Shown in pieces: positions 26,501-40,300 of a DNA stretch of 64,000 bases. The stretch lies in the NCBI RefSeq assembly GCF_030463535.1, contig NC_132899.1, positions 16,780,490-16,844,489 on the forward strand, read 5' to 3'. Source of the DNA: Salminus brasiliensis. Lineage: Eukaryota; Chordata; Actinopteri; Characiformes; Bryconidae. Position numbers and translations under genes: made by a program. Position 1 is the stretch's first letter. Every line of letters starts with the position of its first letter. The notes beneath the pieces were generated by a model, which ran no database searches, was not told the origin of the DNA, and worked only from the letters and a program-made list of their open reading frames with translations.

Positions 26501-29214
26501 CTGCATGCAGACAGCACACCTGCAAAGTGATAAGAATTACCGCAAAGATGCCATTGCAACCAGTGGCCAATATCACTTGGGACTGGACCTGGTCAACCTG
26601 GTCCATGCTAAGAAAGCCCAGGCACTGGCCAGTGACCAGGACTACAAGACCCACCTCCATTCCTACACTGTCCTGCCTGATGACATAAAGGTGCAGTGGG
26701 CCAAGAAGGCATATGAGTTGCAGAGCCAGGTAGGTTTGTGGATGAAAAGAGTTGTGTCTTATTTGTACATATAACATATCTGCACACAGCAATTGTAGAA
26801 AAAATTAAAAATCTTTATTGCAAGTCATTTTTTAGCATTTCTACTGGCCCATTAACCATGAAATTCTGACACAATGTAAAGAACTGACATAAAAATGATG
26901 CCAATAAATAAAAAACAGCAAAAATGGAGATACAAGGCTTTTGTGTGACAGTGCCAAAATATTTTATTAACATCAACATTTTGTCTTTCAATTTACTTTT
27001 TGTATTATTATTTTTTGGTTATTTTTGGTTATATTTGATCAATTCAATTCATGTCACAATTCACACATTTAGATCATATCAATTGAAATAGTTTTTCAAT
27101 ATCCATATAAATACTGAAAAGAACAGTATTGGTTACTGTTATGAAATGTAAGCCAAAAACTTTTATTTTTTTAACCCAGAATGCGTACAAGTCAGATTTG
27201 AACTTCATGAAGGGAGTGGCATGGGATTCAATTGGAGCTCCTCAACTAGAATCTGCAAAGAAAGCTGGAGAGCTCATCAGTGATGTGAGTCCATGCTGAC
27301 AGAGCTACTGTCACAAGTATATATTAATATGAAGAAAATGGACATACTTGTTAAAGCAAGGCACTCTCTTACTTTGTTCTTGCAGAAGAAGTACCGTCAG
27401 CTACCTGACAGGCTGAGGTTTACCCAGATTGCTGACTCACCTGATATCATCCATGCCAAGAACAGCTACATGCAGTGTAGCGAGGTATGTCCAAAAGTAA
27501 AACACTGATGTGAAGAACTGATCAAAAAGAGCAGTATATGTATCAGGATATAGTTCTGACCTGCTACTACCTACATTTCAGAGGCTGTACAAGTCTGGAG
27601 ATTCTGAGTCCATGCATAAATACACCTTACCTCCTGATCACCCTGACTTCATCAGAGCAAAGACGAACGCTCAGCAGATCAGTGATGTATGAGACGTTTT
27701 AAAAACGCCTTGTTTTTAAATAGGAACCTTTTAGATCTGACAAATTTAACTCATCCTCTATCTTGTGTTTCACCCTACAGAAAGTTTACAAAGCGTCAGG
27801 AGACCAGGTGAAGTCAGCAGGCTATGACTTGAGGCTAGATGCCATTCCCTTCCAGACGGCCAAGGCCTCTAGAGAAATCGCTAGTGATGTGAGTTATGAT
27901 AACATGCATTAATCTCAAATAGTTTTACATTTTTGTTTGCTTGGTCTCAATAAAAATAGTCATCAATAAAAAAATCTGAATGGACAGAATTCGGACTGAC
28001 CTGATGTTCCATATTATGCAACAGTTCCGCTATAAGGAAGCCTTTGTGAAGCAGAAGGGTCAGCAGGTGGGTCTTCTCAGTGTGGAGGACGACCCCAGAA
28101 TGAGGCACTCGCTGGCTGTAGGCAAGTTGCAGAGCGACAATGAGTACAAGAAGCAGTTCCAGGAGACCCGCTCTCAGTTTAAGATCCATGCAGACCAGCC
28201 TGAATTTCTGCAAGCCAGAAAGAGCCAGGCTCAGGCCAGTGACCTCAGCTACCGCCAGCGCCTCCACAACTACACTTGTGATCCAGAGCAGCTCAACTTT
28301 AAACACGCCAAACAGGCCTACAAGCTACAGAGTGATGTGAGTGGGACATTTTCAGTTTGATGGACATGTGTATTATTAACACGAATAAAACAAAACAAGA
28401 ATAACCCAGAATGTCTAGAATTGTTCATGAACAATAATTTATTGTACTACTATTTTGATCATAAACTCCTCCTTACATATTTACTAGTTCTGGATTGGAC
28501 TCTTAAAAAAGTTAAGTTAAAAAACTTTCTGGCTTGTTGGCTTTTTTGAGTAGTAGATAATGGACTCTGACAGTAGTTCTGCTGTGGACCAATGTGTGTT
28601 TGCAGGTGAAATATAAGTCAGACCTAAACTGGATAAAGGGAGTTGGTTGGACCCCTCCGGGCTCTCATAAGGTAGAGATGGCTCGGAGGGCAGCAGAACT
28701 TGGCCTGGCTGAGGGAGTGGACACTGAGGAAGCTATCGCAAAGTACCAGCAACTGATGGTAAGACCTAAACTTGAATTTGGGGGGAAAATCAGCAAAAAA
28801 CTTAATCATGAATGTAATTTAGCAGAAGTGGCAAAAGTCCATTCTTCTAAACATTACTGTATTCGAGACATTATTATTATTCTTAAACTGTTTTTGATGT
28901 CTACTCACTTTCTTCTTTTCTGCTCTTTTGTCCTCTTTCAGATGTTCCAGCGTGAGCAGCAGTTGCTGGAGCAGCAGAAGGACTTCTCGGATCAAGTGGA
29001 AACCCAAGAACACGTCCAGCAGTCTGTGGTCAATCCGGATGCCATGGAGATCCTCCATGTGAAAAGGAAGAAGACCATCCACACTACTTTCAAACAAGCA
29101 AAGACTATAACATCGCAGTCTGTAACATCTCACTCTTCTACAAACCAGTCCACAGAGAGCCAGCACAGGTCAATTACAGAGAAGTCCACTGATAACAAAT
29201 CTATAACAATGTAA
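10287..29214 (+). CDS. nrap: Nebulin-related anchoring protein (LIM + nebulin repeats), 43 coding exons
   Basis: Actin-binding scaffold of striated muscle. In the known family it acts in myofibril assembly and at myotendinous junctions and intercalated discs, linking alpha-actinin, actin and membrane complexes. The reconstructed ORF is 5508 nt, about 1835 aa; human NRAP is 1730 aa. Order: N-terminal LIM domain (exons 1-3), about twelve single nebulin-type repeats (exons 4-15), five super-repeats (exons 16-42) and a unique C-terminal exon. Motifs close to human NRAP include GKGSFPAM.TP, HSINYCETPQF and GVGWTPPGS. Introns 1-2 are phase 0 and 2, and every later intron is phase 0. The ATG context aatcaacATGa has A at -3. 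The gene faces away from casp7 and converges on habp2 copy A, as in human. Exon coordinates are in the entries below. Confidence 0.96.
11534..11573 (+). repeat. (AAT)n microsatellite
   Basis: About thirteen uninterrupted AAT units in nrap intron 3. Confidence 0.9.
12240..13200 (-). mobile_element. Degraded DNA transposon split by a SINE
   Basis: On the minus strand, 12489-12420 reads MVLGCFSAVGSGELSN, which resembles the VMVWGCFSA block of Tc1-type transposases. The rest has no intact frame. The SINE at 12552-12757 interrupts it. The sequence ggatgtcctaactttttcct at 13311 and ggtgtcctaacttttccact at 13478 may mark related element ends. Family and limits are uncertain. Confidence 0.4.
12552..12757 (+). 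mobile_element. tRNA-derived SINE with intact A and B boxes
   Basis: The tRNA-like head carries an A box TGGCTCAGCGG at 12561 and a perfect B box GGTTCGATTCC at 12605-12615. The tail runs through gccctttaccctctctgctt to gttaaatgcggaggacacat and ends near acctttacatttt. A 5'-truncated copy of the same tail lies inverted at 40896-41105, which shows that this is a dispersed element and not a tRNA gene. Confidence 0.75.
13837..19315 (+). CDS. nrap: nrap exons 4-15: single nebulin-type repeats
   Basis: Exons 13837-13941, 14042-14143, 14245-14349, 15146-15253, 15352-15456, 15558-15665, 15752-15859, 16366-16473, 16969-17085, 18190-18294, 18833-18940, 19202-19315. Each encodes about 35 residues, usually starting xxYK and ending SD or SN, so the actin-binding SDxxYK motif straddles the exon junctions. 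Exons 7, 9 and 11 are near-duplicates sharing YEQ.+GKGSFPA..TPGY, as in human NRAP. Exon 13 carries HSINYCETPQFKNVSKIA. Confidence 0.93.
14444..14505 (+). mobile_element. Short SINE-like module in nrap intron 6
   Basis: Contains acatttatggcatttagcag and tatccagagcgacttacaa, a module scattered through many fish genomes. The same module occurs at 37711 in this window. Intron 6 (14350-15145) otherwise shows nothing recognisable. Confidence 0.6.
16022..16295 (+). mobile_element. Family-A mariner-like MITE in nrap intron 10
   Basis: Contains gccaggcatgggctagaggg and ends tacttttgtttatatagtgt, matching the right half of the 5160 copy. Its left end is worn. Confidence 0.65.
17086..18189. other. nrap intron 12, with (TATG)n tract
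   Basis: No exon found between 17086 and 18189. A (TATG)n tract lies at 17216-17250, and the rest is AT-rich unique-looking sequence. Intron 11 (16474-16968) is also featureless to the eye. Confidence 0.5.
18463..18575 (+). mobile_element. Family-A fragment in nrap intron 13
   Basis: Contains gatgcattcagctacttcaa and gcacacagcatgtctagt-like sequence matching the left half of family A. It is truncated just before a foldback hairpin at 18615. Confidence 0.5.
18615..18716 (+). repeat. Near-perfect inverted repeat (foldback MITE core)
   Basis: The left arm begins agagatgtgtgagtgtgaag and the right arm ends cttcacactcacacatctct, its exact reverse complement, around a spacer of roughly 45 bp containing gcttgatgtaaaggttc. 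It matches the centre of the longer palindromic element at 22179-22444. Confidence 0.75.
19473..20813 (+). CDS. nrap: nrap exons 16-21: nebulin super-repeat 1
   Basis: Exons 19473-19571, 19736-19840, 19952-20059, 20187-20294, 20422-20619, 20709-20813, encoding 241 residues. Module sizes are 99, 105, 108, 108+198 and 105 nt. The fourth module is split by an intron (20295-20421) that is absent from super-repeats 2, 4 and 5. It ends with the WMKGVGW signature typical of the super-repeat boundary. The acceptor of the 19736 exon lies about 30 nt after a long (TA)n tract. Confidence 0.93.
19649..19704 (+). repeat. (TA)n microsatellite in nrap intron 16
   Basis: Uninterrupted TA dinucleotides in the short intron before exon 17. 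Confidence 0.9.
20909..22075 (+). CDS. nrap: nrap exons 22-26: nebulin super-repeat 2
   Basis: Exons 20909-21007, 21125-21229, 21329-21436, 21563-21874, 21971-22075, encoding 243 residues. The fourth module is one 312-nt exon containing KMIGVKTVSDDSQMAHSA and MKVEWAKKAYG, strongly matching human NRAP. Exon 22 has an unusual donor (AGTGAT|GTTAGA). Confidence 0.93.
22076..23327. other. nrap intron 26, with palindromic element
   Basis: No exon is apparent. The foldback element at 22179-22444 is the only structured feature; the remainder is AT-rich. Confidence 0.5.
22179..22444 (+). mobile_element. Palindromic (foldback) MITE, about 266 bp
   Basis: The two halves are imperfect reverse complements almost end to end. 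The left half has gatgccatagtagaaccagt and tgcttgatgtaaaggttcc. The right half has ttcctctatggcacctctca and ends cacctttatttttaagtgta. No coding capacity. The copy at 18615 is its core only. Confidence 0.7.
23328..25491 (+). CDS. nrap: nrap exons 27-32: nebulin super-repeat 3
   Basis: Exons 23328-23426, 24095-24199, 24316-24423, 24530-24643, 24761-24958, 25387-25491, encoding 243 residues. As in super-repeat 1, the fourth module is split into two exons (114+198 nt). Exon 27 is followed eight bases after its donor by an (AT)n tract. Introns 27 and 31 each contain a family-A element. Confidence 0.93.
23434..23518 (+). repeat. (TA)n microsatellite next to nrap exon 27 donor
   Basis: Starts just after the donor gtaagcaa at 23427 and runs, slightly interrupted, for about 85 bases. 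Open frames on either strand here are repeat artefacts rich in Ile-Tyr. Confidence 0.9.
23734..24002 (+). mobile_element. Family-A mariner-like MITE in nrap intron 27
   Basis: Starts tacactatgtgtccaaatgt, carries ccaggcgtgggctagaggag and ends near ccatccaatactttt. The right end is incomplete. Confidence 0.7.
25055..25305 (+). mobile_element. Family-A fragment in nrap intron 31
   Basis: Contains ggcatgggctagaggggtat and ends cacttttgtccataaaatgt. This is the right half of family A. Confidence 0.65.
25600..27284 (+). CDS. nrap: nrap exons 33-37: nebulin super-repeat 4
   Basis: Exons 25600-25698, 25807-25911, 26079-26186, 26418-26729, 27180-27284, encoding 243 residues. The fourth module is a single 312-nt exon. 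The intron before exon 37 (26730-27179) contains a partial family-C repeat ending aaggcttttgtgtgacagtg. Confidence 0.93.
27386..28758 (+). CDS. nrap: nrap exons 38-42: nebulin super-repeat 5
   Basis: Exons 27386-27484, 27582-27686, 27781-27888, 28025-28336, 28606-28758. The first four modules keep the 99/105/108/312 sizes. The last is extended to 153 nt, with GVGWTPPGSHKVEMARRAAE shared with human NRAP, and ends in a Glu-rich stretch. Confidence 0.93.
28942..29214 (+). CDS. nrap: nrap exon 43: unique C-terminus
   Basis: Encodes 90 residues and the TAA stop at 29212-29214. It opens with a Gln/Glu-rich helix-like stretch, then NPDAMEILHVKRKK, which matches the end of human NRAP (NPDATEILHVKKKK). 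The human protein stops soon after; here about 37 further residues follow, rich in Ser, Thr and Gln. Confidence 0.9.
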   Translation: MFQREQQLLEQQKDFSDQVETQEHVQQSVVNPDAMEILHVKRKKTIHTTFKQAKTITSQSVTSHSSTNQSTESQHRSITEKSTDNKSITM

Positions 29215-29586
29215 GCCCAGATTTTATATATAGGATGCCATGTTGAGCCTGGCGTTCCTTACCAGTAGATAGTGAGACTGAAGCAGATTTATGCAAAGAC
29301 AAGGAATGGACTGTGTATGTGAATAACAGAATGATGAAGAGATAAGGACAGAGTGCATAATTGAAATTTGTATGTGCCTAATGGTCATTTAGGGCGGATA
29401 TTAATTGGGAATGCAAAAGATGGTTGAGACGTTTTGGAAAGTGTATCGGGCAGGTGCAAAAAGGATGAACTTGTTTAGTGTTCCTGTAGTGGAGACATGC
29501 GTGCCTTTTTTTGGTTTTTCTTAACCAATGAATTTTGCCACTTCATTTAAGAAAAAAAAACATTATTTTTGGAATAGCAAGGAATC

Positions 29587-29592
29587 TTTATT
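29587..29592 (-). terminator. habp2: Candidate habp2 copy A polyadenylation signal
   Basis: AATAAA on the minus strand, about 325 nt downstream of the copy A stop. If used, the 3' UTRs of habp2 A and nrap overlap by about 250 nt. Confidence 0.35.
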
Positions 29593-29816
29593 TAACATTG
29601 CCAGTCTGTAGTAAGGAAAATCATCTTAATGACTGATATGTAAAGTCACAGGTGGACAGATAAGCTTTTAGACTGCCAGTGGTAAAAGTGTTATATTTAA
29701 GATATATTTGATATACTGTATGCCTGACAGGTTCAGCTTTGTGAGTATGCCATTAGCATACACAGCTCATTTAAGAGTACCTGCTTGATATATGACGTAT
29801 AACCATGAAATCTAGA

Positions 29817-29822
29817 AATAAA
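29817..29822 (+). terminator. nrap: nrap polyadenylation signal AATAAA
   Basis: AATAAA lies about 600 nt after the nrap stop codon and about 93 nt before the habp2 copy A stop on the other strand, giving a 3' UTR of roughly 620 nt. Confidence 0.6.
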
Positions 29823-29914
29823 GGTTTTGTGGAAGCTGCACAGCAACTTGTGACCCATGGCTGTAGTACTTTTCAGTCCATCACTGATTCATATGATCTC
29901 CATGTGGCTCTGTT

Positions 29915-36198
<6,284 letters not shown>

Positions 36199-36309
36199 GG
36201 TGCTGGGAATACGTGACACTATTTAGAAGAGAATCCACCACAGCACTGAGGCGACAATGTCTAAAGTCACTTCTTGGAAATTCATAGAGCATCTCTCTCG
36301 TCTCTAGCT

Positions 36310-36322
36310 GGTAATCATTAGC
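36310..36322 (-). promoter_or_regulatory. HNF1-like palindrome upstream of habp2 A
   Basis: The gene strand reads GCTAATGATTACC, close to the HNF1 consensus GTTAATNATTAAC, about 112 bp before the ATG. The same element is present at nearly the same distance in copy B, while much of the surrounding sequence has diverged. HABP2 is a liver-made plasma protein, so HNF1 control is plausible but inferred. Confidence 0.45.
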
Positions 36323-37378
36323 CCACATTGATTCTTCGTTCTGTCCAAATGGGTGCCCCAACAAATAGCACAGACCTCTTTCAGTGTGTTTTTGAAGGCC
36401 TGGTCTACTATTAGAGGTCATAAACTTATCCATTCATGCAAATGTGATATTATGACAATCTAGTCAGTTTAGGAACACATTGGCATGACTGTTTGCAGCG
36501 CTATCCTTAACATTTAACATGAGTTTAACAGGTCTTGGAATGTCAGTTTGGACTATTTTGTGTACCACTAGGTCAATGGTCATGTTTGCATGCCCTGTTT
36601 ACTTAAAATCAGGACCCTGAACTCATCTTTACTGAAGCATTACACACCAGCGCTACTGTCCATCACTCAGTAGCTTGTGCTGTAAAAGCACTGGTTCGCT
36701 GTCCAAGCAGGGAGGCAGATTGGTGATGCCTACTTGACATTTGCTATTTATGGATGGCTGTTTATAAGAATGTAACTGACCATAACAGCCAATGCCATAG
36801 AAACAGATGATTAGAAAACAATGACTAGACTTGTCATATTGATCGGTCACAATGTAAATAAGGCAGCTGTTCACATAGGCAGCTGTTTCTCGTGAAAACA
36901 TAGGGAACAAATAGAGAGATGTCTGGAATTAAACTACACCTTAATAATAAATCGTGAACAAAAGGTGGATCTGTTTATTTCATTCCTTAATTGGAAACAC
37001 ACGTGTCTTTCTTTCCATCTAATAATAAAAGAAGCACACTGTTTCATTTAAGGCAAAACCTTCATTTGCAATAGTGACAAAGCGGTCTTCATCAGTCTGT
37101 AGTGGCAATAAGGATCAAATGATCAGACTCTTTTGTGGAGTTACAGAGTTCTGTTGAAGGCAGAAATGTTATATTTAAGAACTATGTCTTAACTGACAGG
37201 TTCAGCATGGTGAGTATGCCATTAGCAAATACAGCACAACTACAAGTACATGCTTAATGCATGAATTATGAGGGTATATGAAAAATGCACATTGACTCCA
37301 GACTCATGATGTCATTAATCCTTTTTTAAGAACACAAAGGCTTGTGGTAGATCAACCATGTGGATATGTGGCTCTATT
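36323..37378. other. Region between the two habp2 copies
   Basis: No coding exon. The part next to copy A (to about 36690) resembles the copy B upstream region at 43390-43560. The part next to copy B (from about 37095) resembles the nrap 3' UTR and copy A downstream flank. The duplication junction therefore lies between about 36690 and 37095. Confidence 0.6.
37095..37280 (+). pseudogene. nrap: Relic of nrap 3' UTR carried by the habp2 duplication
   Basis: Blocks cagtctgtagt, gttatatttaaga, tgacaggttcagc and tgagtatgccattagca occur here in the same order as in the true nrap 3' region at 29603-29760. No nrap coding sequence is present. It marks where the duplicated block began, inside or beside nrap. 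Confidence 0.7.
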
Positions 37379-40300
37379 TTATGAGGAGCGCATCTTTTCA
37401 TCGATCCAGTCGAGGAAGTGGGTAACACGGGCATAAATGCCAGGTTTATTCTTCTTGCCGCAAGCGTCACCCCAGCTCACTACGCCATAGACATAGGACG
37501 TGCTGTTCTGCTTGCAGATCAGAGGACCCCCAGAGTCCCCCTATAAAGGCAAAAGAACAAGTAAACAGCTACAGACACACAGATTCACAGCAAAGATCAG
37601 CAAAGACCTGTTTGGTATTGTGTGGATAAAATCCCAGCTTTGACTGCTGGGACACATCACTGCTACTTCTGTCTTTAGCTATGTGACTTTGTCCATTTCT
37701 ATAGATTTACATTTACATTTACGGCATTTAGCAGACACTCTTATCCAGAGCGACTTACAACGTTACTTGTATTACAGAGGTGGGCCAATGGAGTGTTAGG
37801 AGTCTTGCCCAAGGACTCTTATTGGTGTAGCGCAGCATAGTCACCCAGACCGGGAATCGAACCCCAGTCTCCAACATGGTGTGGTAGCTCAGTGGCAGGT
37901 AGTGGAGTTATCTGTTGCGCCACACCAACCAACCACAAATGTGATATAGACAATAATGTGTCATAAAAACATCATAAAAAAAACATAAGCAGGTCTAATT
38001 GTGACTACTCAATCTGGTTTGAGGCAAGTGTGCAATGATCTACTTTTCGCAGTTTGCACAGTGCTAAATAGTGGGCTATAAGCTTCCATCATGTGTTGGC
38101 TACCGCCTGGTAGTTACAGTGCAAAATTACATTGAATGCTAAACATGCCATGGCTGTTTGTCTATATTAAATGTATTTTCTAGCTAATCATTGCAGTGAC
38201 TGAGGCTCATAAAGACATACCTGGCAGGAGTCCACTCCTCCATGCATGTGTCCAGCACAGAACATGCTATCATCCAGTCTGTCCCCATACACACGAGGAG
38301 CCATGCATTGCTTTTGGGAGATCAGGAGAACTTTTGCATCCAGCAGCTGACTGGAACCTTCTTCATCTGCAAGAACAAAGAATGCAAGAGGTCATTATAT
38401 CTACAGAGCCCAGATTATGCAAATATATGGGTGGGAGGTGTGAAAAGAAGTGGAGAACATAGCCACACCATGCTCAGTGACTCCATAGCCTGATATGGTG
38501 CACTCTGTCCCATCAGGGATTGGACCAGTGGGCAGACAGGCAGCCTTTACGAACCTGGTCTCTCTGGCACACTGTCCATCTACGGCCTTCAGCTTGAGAA
38601 GGGCTGACATTGGTTAAAACAAGAAGACAGTCATCAGCAGCTAAGATAGACTGGTCAGCATCCATTTGAACATGACGAATGGTCCAGTACAGAGTGTGAT
38701 AACCTATGTCATTGTAGAGGGCAAATGAAGTCTCAGTGTAGTTCTCATGAACGATGTAATCTTCCACCTCCACCGTCTGGTCTGCAGCTTCATCAACATC
38801 CAGCTTCACTCCACCCAGACCCACCTGCATCTGTGTCTCATTCATCCTTTCCCTGTTAAATCAAACATACAAAGCTTTCACCTGATTTCCCTGTGTACAG
38901 TGTAGCAACACTGCCCTCTAGAGACCACACTTACAAGCAGTGAGCTGCAGTGAGGATCCAGCAGGAGTCGAGAAGGATTCCACCACACATATGACTGAAG
39001 GGATCTGTACTGTTTTTGGGGCGAACCTGCAAAGAGGCTTGCCAGGGATGAGCTCCAGGTAGAGCTTTTCTTCCACCAAAAATCTTACCCAAAGCCCTGG
39101 TAGGCTGGGGCTTCCCACACACAGAGAAGTCCTTCTTTGGGGTGGCCGTGGTGACCACTGCAGGATATGTCTCTTCAGTGGTTGCTGGGCAAGTTGTAAA
39201 AGGGTGGAGGAGACATGGTTAAAATAAAGCAAGGGTATGTGGAGAGGAAGAGAAAGGTTGGCAAAGGAGGTAAAAAGTGAATGTGTACCTGCTTCAGTGC
39301 AGCGTTTGACTTTACATTTATCCCATCGCAGCTTGCCTTTGTATCTGGTAAAGCACCAGGGCTGGCTCTCCCCATCTGGATTCCTGAATGAAGGAACACA
39401 CACAAAAAAACTACAGTTCTCTGCTTTGCTTCCTTTTTTTCTCTCTCTCCCTTTACCTTAAACTGGGTACTTAAACTGTATTGCATGTGTAGTGTAGCAT
39501 GTGTCACACTGGGAAAAGAAAACTAGATAGAGCGTATCCAGGTGATCTAGGATGGGGGTGGGAAACCTTTGTGCTTTTTGTGCTTTTTCCTGCTTGAGGA
39601 CACCTGGTTTAACTCACCTGTTAATTGGCAGGTTTGGTAGATTTGTTAGAATAGGGAAATCAGCAAATTGTGCTGGACTCCGGCCCCCGTTGCCCACCCT
39701 GATCTAGGAAAACTGCTGAAAACTGATATGTAGAACACTGCACGTGTGTTTGTACTCTGCCATTCAGACCATCAAAACGGACTCATCAGACCAGGCAACC
39801 TTCTTACAGTTCTCCAAGGTTCAGTCCAGACTTGTGTGTCCAGTGTAGGCACTCTTGATGGTGGACAGAGATCAGCATGGGCAACCCAACAGCTATGCAG
39901 CAGGGGGCGCTGTACTGTTTTTAGTTACACAGAGTGTAAACAATAACCAATGGAGGCCTGCAGCCACATCAGCCCTTAGCAGAGAAGATTGGTGGGTTAA
40001 GTCTATGGGCTCCAGGTCCTAAACAGTGTATAGTCTGCATATTGTGGGTTACAGATATATCAAAGTAAGACATAATTTCATAAACAAACATCTGACCTGC
40101 AGTAGTCATGAGGTCCAACTCCATCATCTTCATCAAATTCACTGTATGGTAAGAGGTGAGAGTTCCAGGGCAAACACTCCAGCTCATTTATTGTTTCACT
40201 AACAAATCCCCTGTAAGACTCCCCATCGCCCTCATAACAGTCATCAGGACCTAAGTATGCCAAACAACATGAACTGTTAGTCTAGAAGCTTCAGCAAATG

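Noticed and set aside
28140-28340. Plus-strand 66-codon frame and the minus-strand frame at 27947-28306
   Set aside because: Out-of-frame shadows of nrap exon 41.
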